NCBI RefSeq assembly: GCF_014202475.1
Contig: NZ_JACHGV010000006.1
Location: 248,001 to 312,000, forward strand
Reading direction: 5' to 3'
Origin: Streptomyces paradoxus
GTDB taxonomy: Bacteria; Actinomycetota; Actinomycetes; Streptomycetales; Streptomycetaceae
Length of the DNA: 64,000 bases
The position numbers and the translations under genes were made by a program. The notes below the pieces were generated by a model. The model was not told where the DNA came from. It made no database searches and saw only the letters and a program-made list of their open reading frames with translations. The number at the start of each line of letters is the position of its first letter. The stretch's first letter is position 1. Positions 42,417-50,694 of the stretch are shown here, one piece after another.

Positions 42417-43777
42417 AGACGTTCGAAGGAGCGGCGCAGCTCCCAGTCGGTCACCGCGGCGTCGTAGGCGTCCAGTTCGACGCGCGCCATGTTGCGGTAG
42501 TGCGCGACGACCTCGTCGCCGAAGGCGGCCCGGGCGACGGGGCTGTTCTCCCAGAGCTCGGCGGCCTCGCGCAGGGTGGTGGGGACGTGGTCCAGGTCGG
42601 CGGCGTAGGCGTTGCCGGGGCAGGGTTCGGGCAGCTCCAGCTTCTGTTCGATGCCGTGCAGTCCGGCCGCGACCAGTCCGGCGACGGCGAGGTAGGGGTT
42701 GACGTCGCCGCCGGGCAGGCGGTTCTCGAAGCGCAGGGAGCGGCCGTGGCCCACGACGCGCAGCGCGCAGGTGCGGTTGTCCTGGCCCCAGGCGACGGCG
42801 GTCGGGGCGAAGGAGCCGGGCTGGAAGCGCTTGTAGGAGTTGATGTTGGGGGCGTAGAGGAGGGAGAAGTCGCGCAGGGCCGCCAGCTGTCCGGCGAGGA
42901 AGTGGCGCATGACCTCGGACATGCCGCCTTCGAGGTCGCCGGCCATGGCGTTGTTGCCGTCCGCGTCCGCGAGCGAGAGGTGGATGTGGCAGGAGTTGCC
43001 CTCGCGCTCGTTGTACTTGGCCATGAAGGTGATCGACATGCCCTCCTGGGCGGCGATCTCCTTGGCGCCGGTCTTGTAGACGGAGTGCTGGTCGCAGGTG
43101 ACGAGGGCCTCGTCGTAGCGGAAGGCGATCTCGTGCTGGCCGGGGTTGCACTCGCCCTTGGCGGACTCGACGGTGAGGCCGGCGCCGGCCATCTCGTTGC
43201 GGATGCGGCGCAGCAGGGGCTCGATACGGCCGGTGCCGAGGACCGAGTAGTCGATGTTGTACTGGTTGGCGGGGGTCAGGCCCTTGTAGCCGGCGTCCCA
43301 GGCCTGTTCGTAGGTGTCCTTGAAGACGATGAACTCCAGCTCGGTGCCGACCTGGGCGGTGTAGCCGAGTTCGGCGAGGCGCTCCAGCTGGCGGCGCAGG
43401 ATCTGGCGGGGGGCGGCGACGACCGGCGAGCCGTCGTCCCAGGCGAGGTCGGCGTGGAGCATGGCCGTGCCGGCGTTCCAGGGGACGCGGCGCAGGGTGG
43501 TGAGGTCGGGGTGCATGGCGAAGTCGCCGTAGCCGCGGTCCCAGGAGGACATCGCGTAGCCGTCGACGGTGTTCATCTCGGTGTCGACGGCGAGCAGGTA
43601 GTTGCAGCCCTCGGTGCCGTGCCGGAGGACCTCGTCGAGGAAGAAGCGTGCGGCGAACCGCTTGCCCTGGAGTCGCCCTTGCATGTCGGGGAAGGCCAGG
43701 ACGACAGTGTCGATCTCACCGCCGGCGACGAGGGTGTGCAGCTCCTCGACGCTCAGCGGGGGTGTGCGGTCTGCCAC
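42413..43777 (-). CDS. glnA4: Glutamine-synthetase-like gamma-glutamylamide synthetase (GlnA4-type)
   Basis: 454 residues. GS catalytic-domain elements: QVGTELEFIVF (Mg site), NPGQHEIAFRYDEALVTCDQ, GNSCHIHLS (ATP and metal), PNINSYKRFQPGSFAPTAVA and RFENRLPGGDVNPYLAVAGL. It lacks the adenylylated-Tyr loop of GlnA. In S. coelicolor the gene at this syntenic position, GlnA4, makes gamma-glutamylethanolamide and not glutamine. GTG 43777 with AGGAGG 7 nt upstream. First gene of a three-gene operon, divergent from the FadR-type regulator. Confidence 0.88.
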   Translation of the reverse strand: MADRTPPLSVEELHTLVAGGEIDTVVLAFPDMQGRLQGKRFAARFFLDEVLRHGTEGCNYLLAVDTEMNTVDGYAMSSWDRGYGDFAMHPDLTTLRRVPWNAGTAMLHADLAWDDGSPVVAAPRQILRRQLERLAELGYTAQVGTELEFIVFKDTYEQAWDAGYKGLTPANQYNIDYSVLGTGRIEPLLRRIRNEMAGAGLTVESAKGECNPGQHEIAFRYDEALVTCDQHSVYKTGAKEIAAQEGMSITFMAKYNEREGNSCHIHLSLADADGNNAMAGDLEGGMSEVMRHFLAGQLAALRDFSLLYAPNINSYKRFQPGSFAPTAVAWGQDNRTCALRVVGHGRSLRFENRLPGGDVNPYLAVAGLVAAGLHGIEQKLELPEPCPGNAYAADLDHVPTTLREAAELWENSPVARAAFGDEVVAHYRNMARVELDAYDAAVTDWELRRSFERL

Positions 43778-43795
43778 GGGAAGGCCTCCTAGGCT

Positions 43796-43821
43796 CCTTG
43801 GATCCGCTGCCTTGGATCCGC
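43796..43821. repeat. Two 12-bp direct repeats in the glnA4/regulator spacer
   Basis: CCTTGGATCCGC occurs at 43796-43807 and 43810-43821 (14-bp period), between the glnA4 start and the regulator. It could be an operator array or a small duplication. Confidence 0.4.
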
Positions 43822-43875
43822 CGGGAGCCATAAGGTATTGCCGAGAACCATTGCTTGGGAAGGGGGTACGGCCAC

Positions 43876-44616
43876 ATGCCGGAGGAAGCGGACGGCGGCG
43901 AGGTGCGGCGCGACGGGCTGACGCCGGTGCTGCGGCCGGTGCGCGCGGGCAACGGCTTCGAGGAGGCGCTGGAGCAGATCCTGCAAGTCGTACGGCTGGG
44001 GCTGGTGCCGGGGGGCGAGCGGCTGCCGGCCGAACGGGAGCTGGCGGAGCGGCTGGGCATCAGCCGGGTGACGCTGCGCGAGGTGCTGAAGGTGCTCCAG
44101 GACCAGGGTCTGGTCGAGTCGCGGCGCGGCCGGTACGGCGGCACGTTCGTGCTGCCGCGCGCCGACGCCGTCGGGGAGGACGAGCTGCGGCGCCGGGTCG
44201 CCGAGGTCGACATAGAGGACGTGCTGCGGTTCCGGGAGGTGCTGGAGGTGGGCGCGGCCGGGCTGTGCGCGGCGCACGGGCTGGAGGAGAAGCAGGCGGA
44301 CCGGCTCCGTGAGGCCCTGGCGCGCACGCACGACGCGCCGCTCTCCGAGTACCGCCGCCTGGACACGCTGCTGCACCTCACGCTCGCCGAGCTGTCCGGC
44401 TCCCCGACGCTCACCGCCCAGTACGCGGCCGTCCGCGCGACGGTCAACGACCTGCTCGACTGCATCCCGCTCCTGGTGCGCAACCTGGAGCACTCCCAGC
44501 GGCAGCACACCGCCCTGGTGGAGGCGGTGATCGAGGGCGAGGCCGACCAGGCGCGGGAGATCATGCGCGAGCACTGCGGGGGCACGGCGGCGCTGCTGCG
44601 GGGCTTCCTCGGCTGA
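43876..44616 (+). CDS. FadR-type GntR family regulator
   Basis: 246 residues. Winged helix about 30-100 (GERLPAERELAERLGISRVT, LREVLKVLQDQGLVE, SRRGRYGGTFV). The FCD ligand domain has FREVLEVGAAGLCA, HLTLAELSGSPTL and HTALVEAVIEGEADQAREIM, with metal/acid-binding His positions. ATG 43876 with GAAGGGGG. It is flanked by the synthetase operon and the permease operon and probably controls both. Confidence 0.88.
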   Translation: MPEEADGGEVRRDGLTPVLRPVRAGNGFEEALEQILQVVRLGLVPGGERLPAERELAERLGISRVTLREVLKVLQDQGLVESRRGRYGGTFVLPRADAVGEDELRRRVAEVDIEDVLRFREVLEVGAAGLCAAHGLEEKQADRLREALARTHDAPLSEYRRLDTLLHLTLAELSGSPTLTAQYAAVRATVNDLLDCIPLLVRNLEHSQRQHTALVEAVIEGEADQAREIMREHCGGTAALLRGFLG

Positions 44617-44665
44617 GGGCGGCGCCGTCTCGGCGCGGTGAGGATTTACGGGCGATTAACGCAGG

Positions 44666-44674
44666 GGTATTGCC
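44666..44674. promoter_or_regulatory. GGTATTGCC motif shared with the glnA4 spacer
   Basis: GGTATTGCC here (upstream of the permease) also occurs at 43834-43842 (between glnA4 and the regulator). A shared site before both operons could be the regulator's box; nine bases alone are weak support. Confidence 0.3.
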
Positions 44675-44768
44675 TTCCCGGGTCGGCACCGCAAAGGTAT
44701 GGCTCCATTCCATTGAGTCGGAGCCCACTCGATCCCGTGACCGCCGCCGCCCCGTCGGGAGTCTGCCC

Positions 44769-46214
44769 ATGCCCCAGGAACCCACTCTCACCCCCGCCGC
44801 CCCGGAGGGCGACGACTATCTGGAACGCAGAGCACTGCGGCGCGGCAGCGCCGGCTGGGTGCTGCTGACCGGCCTCGGCGTCGCCTACGTCGTCTCCGGC
44901 GACTACTCGGGCTGGAACTTCGGCCTGGCCGAAGGCGGCTTCGGAGGCCTGGCGATCGCCATGGTCCTCATGGGCGCCATGTACGCCTGCATGGTCTTCG
45001 CCCTCGCAGAGCTCTCCTCGATCCTGCCCACCGCGGGCGGCGGCTACGGCTTCGCCCGGCGGGCGCTCGGCCCGTGGGGCGGCTTCCTGACCGGCACGGC
45101 GATCCTGATCGAGTACGTCCTCGCGCCCGCCGCGATCGTCATCTTCATCGGCGACTACGTCGAGTCCCTCGGCCTGTTCGGCCTGGAGTCCGGCTGGCCG
45201 ATGTACCTGGTCTGCTTCGCGATCTTCCTCGGCATCCACCTGTGGGGCGTCGGGGAGGCGCTGCGCTTCAGCTTCGTCGTCACCGGCATCGCCGTGGTCG
45301 CCCTGATCGTGTTCGCGTTGGCGGCGCTGCCCGACTTCTCCTTCGCGTCGCTGGACGACATCCCGGTCGACTCCTCCGCCGCGGGGTCGAACTCCTGGCT
45401 GCCGTTCGGCCTGCTCGGCATCTGGGCGGCGTTCCCGTTCGGCATGTGGTTCTTCCTCGGTGTCGAGGGCGTTCCGCTGGCGGCCGAGGAGACCAAGGAC
45501 CCCGCCCGTACGCTGCCGAAGGCCATCCGCTGGTCCATGGGCATCCTGGTGGTGCTGGCGGTGGTCACCTTCTTCGCGGCGGCCGGGGCACGCGGTTCCG
45601 ACGCGATCCAGGAGACGGGCAACCCGCTGGTCGAGGCGCTCCAGCCGAACGGCGAGGCCACGACGCTGAGCCGGATCGTGAACTACGCGGGCCTGGCCGG
45701 CCTGGTGGCGTCGTTCTTCTCCCTGATCTACGCGGGCTCGCGCCAGCTGTTCGCCCTGTCCCGGGCGGGCTACCTGCCCCGGTTCCTGTCGCTCACCAGC
45801 CGCCGCAAGGCGCCCTACCTGGGCCTGCTGGTGCCCGGCACGATCGGCTTCCTGCTGGCGGCGGTCTCCGGCAACGGCGCCCGGATGCTGAACATCGCGG
45901 TCTTCGGGGCGACCATCTCCTACGCGCTGATGTCCCTGTCGCACATCGTGCTGCGGCGCCGCGAGCCGGAGCTGCCGCGGCCGTACCGGACGCCCGGCGG
46001 GGTCCTGACCTCCTCGGTCGCCCTGGTGCTGGCCTGTGCGGCACTGGTGGCCACCTTCCTCGTGGACGTGACGGCGGCCCTGATCGCGCTCGTGGTCTAC
46101 GCCGTGGCCGTCGGGTACTTCGGCCTGTACAGCCGCAAGCGGCTGGTGGCGAAGGCGCCGGAGGAGGAGTTCGCGGCACTGGCGGCGGCCGAGGCAGAGT
46201 TGGCACGGGACTAG
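44769..46214 (+). CDS. APC-family permease, ethanolamine permease type
   Basis: 481 residues, about 12 TM. The opening VVSGDYSGWNFGLAEGGFGG and LSSILPTAGGGYGFARRALG are characteristic of the ethanolamine permease branch, as is FFLGVEGVPLAAEETKDPAR in TM6 and after. ATG 44769 with GGGAG. The hydrolase follows 25 bp later on the same strand. Fits uptake of ethanolamine for the neighbouring GlnA4. Confidence 0.88.
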   Translation: MPQEPTLTPAAPEGDDYLERRALRRGSAGWVLLTGLGVAYVVSGDYSGWNFGLAEGGFGGLAIAMVLMGAMYACMVFALAELSSILPTAGGGYGFARRALGPWGGFLTGTAILIEYVLAPAAIVIFIGDYVESLGLFGLESGWPMYLVCFAIFLGIHLWGVGEALRFSFVVTGIAVVALIVFALAALPDFSFASLDDIPVDSSAAGSNSWLPFGLLGIWAAFPFGMWFFLGVEGVPLAAEETKDPARTLPKAIRWSMGILVVLAVVTFFAAAGARGSDAIQETGNPLVEALQPNGEATTLSRIVNYAGLAGLVASFFSLIYAGSRQLFALSRAGYLPRFLSLTSRRKAPYLGLLVPGTIGFLLAAVSGNGARMLNIAVFGATISYALMSLSHIVLRRREPELPRPYRTPGGVLTSSVALVLACAALVATFLVDVTAALIALVVYAVAVGYFGLYSRKRLVAKAPEEEFAALAAAEAELARD

Positions 46215-46239
46215 GTGTTCGAGTGGTGAGGGAGTTGTC

Positions 46240-46926
46240 GTGGCCAGGCCGTTGATCGGGGTCAGCACCTATCTGGAGTCCGGGGCGCGCTGGGGCGTGT
46301 GGGAGCTGGAGGCCGCGCTGCTGCCGGTCGGCTACCCGCGGCTCGTGCAGCGAGCGGGCGGCCTGGCCGCGATGCTGCCGCCGGACGACCCGGAGCGGGC
46401 CGCCGACGCCGTGTCCCGGCTGGACGGGCTGGTCATCGCGGGCGGACCGGACGTGGAGCCGGTCCGCTACGGCGCGGAGCGCGAGGAGCGGACGGGGCCG
46501 CCGGCGCCGGAGCGGGACGCGTGGGAGCTGGCGCTGATCGACGCGGCGCTGGCGGCGGGCGTGCCGCTGCTGGGGATCTGCCGGGGCATGCAGCTGCTGA
46601 ACGTCGCGCTCGGAGGCACGCTCGTGCAGCACATCGACGGGCACGCCGAGGTCGTGGGCGTCTTCGGGGGGCATGCCGTCAAGCCGGTGCCGGGGAGTCT
46701 GTACGCCGGCATCGTGCCGGAGGAGACGTTCGTCCCGACGTACCACCACCAGGCCGTCGACCGCCTGGGCGAGGGCCTGGTCCCCTCGGCGTACGCGGCG
46801 GACGGCACGGTGGAGGCGGTGGAGCTTCCCTCGTCCGACTGGGTGCTGGGCGTGCAGTGGCATCCGGAGATGGGGGACGACGTACGGGTGATGAGGGCGC
46901 TGGTGAAGGCGGCAACAGGGAGCTGA
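46240..46926 (+). CDS. Gamma-glutamyl hydrolase, peptidase C26 (PuuD-like)
   Basis: 228 residues. A class I amidotransferase fold with Cys114 in LGICRGMQLLN, His208 and Glu210 in GVQWHPEMG. GGPDVEP (69-74) and TYHHQAVDRLG are C26 markers. It frees the acid from gamma-glutamyl intermediates. GTG 46240 with GGGAG. Second gene after the permease and last step of the inferred pathway. Confidence 0.9.
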   Translation: MARPLIGVSTYLESGARWGVWELEAALLPVGYPRLVQRAGGLAAMLPPDDPERAADAVSRLDGLVIAGGPDVEPVRYGAEREERTGPPAPERDAWELALIDAALAAGVPLLGICRGMQLLNVALGGTLVQHIDGHAEVVGVFGGHAVKPVPGSLYAGIVPEETFVPTYHHQAVDRLGEGLVPSAYAADGTVEAVELPSSDWVLGVQWHPEMGDDVRVMRALVKAATGS

Positions 46927-46928
46927 AC

Positions 46929-46949
46929 CCAGGGGACTCCGCCCCCTGG
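46929..46949. terminator. Bidirectional hairpin between convergent genes
   Basis: CCAGGGG (46929-46935) pairs with CCCCTGG (46943-46949). Located just past the hydrolase stop and before the convergent LysR gene end. Confidence 0.5.
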
Positions 46950-47009
46950 ACCCGGCCTATGCCCACCCGCCGCCCGAATCAGTCGGTCAAGAAGCCGGGC
47001 TCGACAACC

Positions 47010-47939
47010 TCAGCCCCTCGTCAGCGACAGCAGGTCCCGCGCCGGTCCCGTCGGCCGGTGCCCCGTCGGCCACACCGCCCTCAGGTCCCGCGCCAGGGCG
47101 ACCCCGTCCACCGGCACCGGCACCAGCCGCCGCATCGCCAGCTCCTCCCCCACCGCCAGTTCACTGAGCACCGCCGGCCCCGCCCCGCTCACCGCCGCCG
47201 CCTTCACCGCCGTCGTGGACGACAGCTCGATCAGCGGCCGGGCCAGCCCGCCGAGCGCCGCGTCCAGCACCTGCCGCGTCCCCGACCCCTTCTCGCGGAG
47301 TATCAACGGCGTCGACGCCAGTTCCTCCGCGGCCAGCGACCGGCGCCGCCGGGCCCAGGCGTGCCCCGGCGCGGTCACCACTATCAGCCGGTCGTGGGCG
47401 ATGACCGCCGAGTCGAGACCGGCCGGCACCGACAGCCCCTCCACGAACCCCAGATCCGCCTCGTCCGACAGCAGCCGCTCCGCCACCACCGTCGAGTTCC
47501 CGGCATGCAGCGACACCGCCGTGTCGGGCCGCTGCGCCCGCAGCGCGAGCAGCCAGCCCGGCAGCAGGTACTCGGCGATGGTCATGCTCGCGGCCACCCG
47601 CAGCCGGGAGTCGCGGCGCACGCGCAGCGCCTGCGCGCCCACGTCGAACGCCTCCGCCGCCTCCACGATCCGCCGCGCCCAGTCCGTCACCAGGGCCCCG
47701 GCGTCCGTGAGCCGGGACCCGCGCGGCGACCGGTCGACCAGCGCCACGCCGAGCTGCCGCTCCATCGACCGGATCCGGCTGCTGGCCGCGGGCTGGGTGA
47801 TGCCGAGTTCCCGCGCCGCACCGCCGAGGCTGCCGAGCCGCGCCACCGCCAGCAACAGCTCCAGGGCGCCCAGATCCGGCACCCGGTGCGCCAGGGAGCC
47901 GGCGACGGCCGGCCCGGCCTGCTCATCCGCGTTGCTCAT
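47010..47939 (-). CDS. LysR family transcriptional regulator
   Basis: 309 residues. The N-terminal HTH is LELLLAVARLGSLGGAAREL then GITQPAASSRIRSMERQLG. A periplasmic-binding-like effector domain follows (RLRVAASMTIAEYLLPGWLL, ILREKGSGTRQVLDAA). It is divergent from the TDT transporter gene, 70 bp away, its likely target. In other bacteria CbbR/CysB-like members with IAEYLLP act on transport of small anions. Confidence 0.9.
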   Translation of the reverse strand: MSNADEQAGPAVAGSLAHRVPDLGALELLLAVARLGSLGGAARELGITQPAASSRIRSMERQLGVALVDRSPRGSRLTDAGALVTDWARRIVEAAEAFDVGAQALRVRRDSRLRVAASMTIAEYLLPGWLLALRAQRPDTAVSLHAGNSTVVAERLLSDEADLGFVEGLSVPAGLDSAVIAHDRLIVVTAPGHAWARRRRSLAAEELASTPLILREKGSGTRQVLDAALGGLARPLIELSSTTAVKAAAVSGAGPAVLSELAVGEELAMRRLVPVPVDGVALARDLRAVWPTGHRPTGPARDLLSLTRG

Positions 47940-48009
47940 AAACCCAGCTTATGCCGCCATAGGGGCATGGTCCCTGGTGGTGGTCCGGTCCCGGGCCCAC
48001 CGTGGAGTC

Positions 48010-49161
48010 ATGGTCACCGCAGCCCAGCCCGTCGCGCACCCGCTCTCCGTCCGTCACCTCGGACCCAACTGGTACGCCACCGTGATGGGCACCGCCGTCG
48101 TCGCCACCGCCGGGGCCTCCCTCCCGCCGCACATCCCGGGGCTGCGCGGCGTACTCGTGGGCGTGTGGGCCCTCTCGCTCGTGCTGCTCCTGGTCCTGCT
48201 GGCGGGGCGGGCCGTGCACTGGAGCCGGCACCGGGACCAGGCCCGCGCCCATCTCCTCGACCCGGCGACGGCACCCTTCTACGGCTGCCTCGCCATGGCC
48301 CTGCTGGCCGTGGGCGGCGGTGCCCTCACCGTCGGCCGGGACGTGATCGGCCTGCGGGCGGCCGTGGCGCTCGACGCCGTGCTGTTCACCGCCGGTACGG
48401 CGACCGGTCTGGCCGCGGCCGTCGCCGTGCCGTATCTGATGGCCGTACGGCATCGGGTGGAGCCGGGGCAGGCCACGCCCGTGTGGCTGCTGCCGCTCGT
48501 CGCGCCCATGGTGTCCGCCGCCGTCGGGCCGCTGCTGGTGCCGCATCTGCCGCCCGGTCAGGCCCGGGAGACGCTGCTGCTCGTCTGTTTCGCGCTGTTC
48601 GGGCTGAGCCTGCTCGCGACCCTGGTCATGCTGCCGCTGGTCTTCGCCCGGTCGCTCACCGGCGGGCCGCTGCCTCTCGCCCTCACCCCGACGCTGTTCC
48701 TGGTGCTGGGCCCCCTCGGGCAGTCCACCACGGCCGTGGGCGTCTTCGCGGACGTCGCGCCCGGGGTCGTACCGGAGCCGTACAGCGAGGGTTTCGGTGC
48801 CCTCGCGGTGCTGTACGGCGTGCCCGTGATGGGGTTCGCGCTGCTGTGGTTCTGCCTGGCCGCCGCCCATGCGCTGCGCGCCCGGCGGCACGGGATGCGG
48901 TTCTCGATGACCTGGTGGTCGTTCACCTTCCCGGTCGGCACCTGTGTCACGGGCGCCGAGGCGCTGGCCCGGCACACCGGGCTCGTGGCCTACGCGGGCC
49001 CGGCCGTCGTGCTGTACGCGGTGCTGGTCGCGGCGTGGGTCACCGCCGTGGTGGGCACCGTGCGCGGGCTGCTCAGGGGCGAGCTGCTCGCAGGGCCCGG
49101 CCCAGCACCAGCGGTGCCTCGGCCAGTGACGGCCCGTACCACGTCAGGTGCCGTCCGCTGA
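48010..49161 (+). CDS. TDT/SLAC1-type anion transporter
   Basis: 383 residues with ten TM. The start LGPNWYATVMGTAVVATAGA is the tellurite-resistance/dicarboxylate (TehA, Mae1, SLAC1) family opening. LTPTLFLVLGPLGQSTTAVG and FSMTWWSFTFPVGTCVTG are conserved pore helices. It moves organic anions, sulphite or similar. Divergent from LysR. Its last 89 bp overlap the convergent BtuF-like gene. Confidence 0.85.
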   Translation: MVTAAQPVAHPLSVRHLGPNWYATVMGTAVVATAGASLPPHIPGLRGVLVGVWALSLVLLLVLLAGRAVHWSRHRDQARAHLLDPATAPFYGCLAMALLAVGGGALTVGRDVIGLRAAVALDAVLFTAGTATGLAAAVAVPYLMAVRHRVEPGQATPVWLLPLVAPMVSAAVGPLLVPHLPPGQARETLLLVCFALFGLSLLATLVMLPLVFARSLTGGPLPLALTPTLFLVLGPLGQSTTAVGVFADVAPGVVPEPYSEGFGALAVLYGVPVMGFALLWFCLAAAHALRARRHGMRFSMTWWSFTFPVGTCVTGAEALARHTGLVAYAGPAVVLYAVLVAAWVTAVVGTVRGLLRGELLAGPGPAPAVPRPVTARTTSGAVR

Positions 49162-49792
49162 CGAGCGCGCAGGGCAGGCCGGGGAAGGCCTCCGGGCCGT
49201 CGTCCCCGGTGAAGCGGTAGGGCTCGTCCGGCAGGACCACCACGTCCGGGGCGCAGGCGCGCAGTTCCTCCAGCGGGACGCGGGGGTAGCGGTCGGGGTG
49301 CGTCGCGTACGCGTGGTCGACGCCGAGGCGGGCGAGGACGTCACCGGCGAAGGTGTCGCGGCCCAGGACCATCCAGGGGCGGCGCCAGATCGGAACGACC
49401 GCCGTGCGCCACGTCCCGGGCTCCGGCAGGGACGACCAGGTCTCCTCCGCCTCGTCCAGCCAGCGCGGGCGGGCCGCCACCCCGCAGGCGGCCAGCACCC
49501 GGGCCAGTTCCCGGAAGGCATGCGGCACGTCACGGATCTCCGTCACCAGGACCTCGACGCCCGCCGAGCGCAGGGCCGCGAGGTCGGGGGCGCGGTTCTC
49601 CTCCTCGTTGGCGATCACCAGATCGGGCGCGAGGGCGAGGATCCGGTCGGTCTTCGGGTTCTTGGTACCGCCCACGCGTACGACGTCCAGGCCGGGGGGA
49701 TGCGTGCACCAGTCGGTGGCGCCGGCCAGGGTTGTGGGCGCGGACCGGACCACGGCCTCGGTCAGCGAGGGGACCAGCGAGACCACCCTCAC
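49073..49792 (-). CDS. BtuF-like substrate-binding-fold protein without signal peptide
   Basis: 239 residues. The helical-backbone metal-receptor fold: MRVVSLVPSLTEAVV, VGGTKNPKTDRILALAPDLV then IANEEENR, and VLGRDTFAGDVLARLGVDHA. Classical BtuF is exported, but no signal peptide or lipobox is present, so this copy is cytosolic. Cytosolic cobalamin-binding relatives are common. GTG 49792 overlaps the upstream cupin-regulator stop (GTGA). Confidence 0.85.
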   Translation of the reverse strand: MRVVSLVPSLTEAVVRSAPTTLAGATDWCTHPPGLDVVRVGGTKNPKTDRILALAPDLVIANEEENRAPDLAALRSAGVEVLVTEIRDVPHAFRELARVLAACGVAARPRWLDEAEETWSSLPEPGTWRTAVVPIWRRPWMVLGRDTFAGDVLARLGVDHAYATHPDRYPRVPLEELRACAPDVVVLPDEPYRFTGDDGPEAFPGLPCALVSGRHLTWYGPSLAEAPLVLGRALRAARP

Positions 49793-50358
49793 CGGCGTGG
49801 CCGGTCCCGGACGGCCTCGATGTGCTCCGCCACGGCGACGACGATCACGCGGGTGTCCGACTCGGCCGCCCGCCAGCGATGCCGTACGCCGCCGGTCAGG
49901 TACAGCGTGTCGCCCCGGCCGAGGCGGTAGGCGCGGCCCTCCGCCTCGATCTCCACCGCGCCGTCGGCGACGTACATCAACTGGTCGTTGCGGTACTGGA
50001 ATTCACGGCCGGCGTCATGGTCGCCGGTGAACTCGGAGGCGTGCATCTGATGGTGGCCGCGGACCAGGGAGCGGGACCGGGGCTGGGGCAGCGGCTCACT
50101 GCCGTCGCCGCGGACGACGTCCACGCTGCACGCCGGGTCGGCCGCGGCGAGGAGCTCCACCGCCGTGGTGCGCAGGGCGTCGGCGACCTTCTCCAGGGAG
50201 CTGGTGCTGGGCCGCGCCCGGTCGTTCTCGATCTGGCTCAGGAACGGGACCGACAGGCCGCTGCGCGCGGACACGACGGCGAGGGTGAGCTCCAGCGCGC
50301 GGCGCCGCCGGCGCACGGCCGCGCCCACCCGGAGGTGTTGCTCTTTGTGGTCGCCCAT
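49789..50358 (-). CDS. XRE-family regulator with C-terminal cupin
   Basis: 189 residues. XRE HTH (LRVGAAVRRRRRALELTLAV; FLSQIENDRARPSTSSLEKV) then a cupin_2 (about 105-180, QYRNDQLMYVADGAVEIEAE, LGRGDTLYLTGGVRHRWRA). The cupin presumably binds a small ligand or metal. ATG 50358 follows GAAGGAGGGAG. Coupled to the BtuF-like gene by a 4-bp overlap, suggesting ligand-linked control. Confidence 0.9.
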   Translation of the reverse strand: MGDHKEQHLRVGAAVRRRRRALELTLAVVSARSGLSVPFLSQIENDRARPSTSSLEKVADALRTTAVELLAAADPACSVDVVRGDGSEPLPQPRSRSLVRGHHQMHASEFTGDHDAGREFQYRNDQLMYVADGAVEIEAEGRAYRLGRGDTLYLTGGVRHRWRAAESDTRVIVVAVAEHIEAVRDRPRR

Positions 50359-50694
50359 CGCTCCGGCTCCCTCCTTCGCCCGTCGGTCCGCTCCCCGTGC
50401 GGCGGTGTCCCGGCGCACTGCTTCTGTTGAGTTGTCTGCACCCTACGCATGTTCGGCAAACCGTTTCAGGCGCCCGTCACATCGCCGTCATACGGGACGG
50501 TGCACGACCTCACACTTCACGCCAGGCGATCCACCGCCGAAGGGGGCGGGGCAGGCCTTCCGGCTGCCGGAGGAACAGGCGGGGAGAGGGGGTTCTGGGG
50601 GTGGCGTAGCGCTCTGTGGTTGTCCGGATCCCGCTCGTGGGATCGGGGGGGGGCGGGGCAGGACGCGGCGTGTCGCGCGTCCCACCCCGGAACC
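50359..50694. other. Intergenic region between cupin regulator and OpuA operon
   Basis: Contains the OpuA-operon terminator (50627-50644) and presumably the regulator promoter (TTGCCG...TAGGGT on the minus strand near 50450). No gene seen. Confidence 0.35.
50627..50644 (-). terminator. Hairpin after the OpuA permease gene
   Basis: GATCCC (50627-50632) pairs with GGGATC (50639-50644), 51 bp past the stop at 50695. Short stem, modest support. Confidence 0.4.

Noticed and set aside
46299..49220. 973-codon plus-strand open frame
   Set aside because: Spans several real genes out of frame; composition typical of GC-rich shadow.
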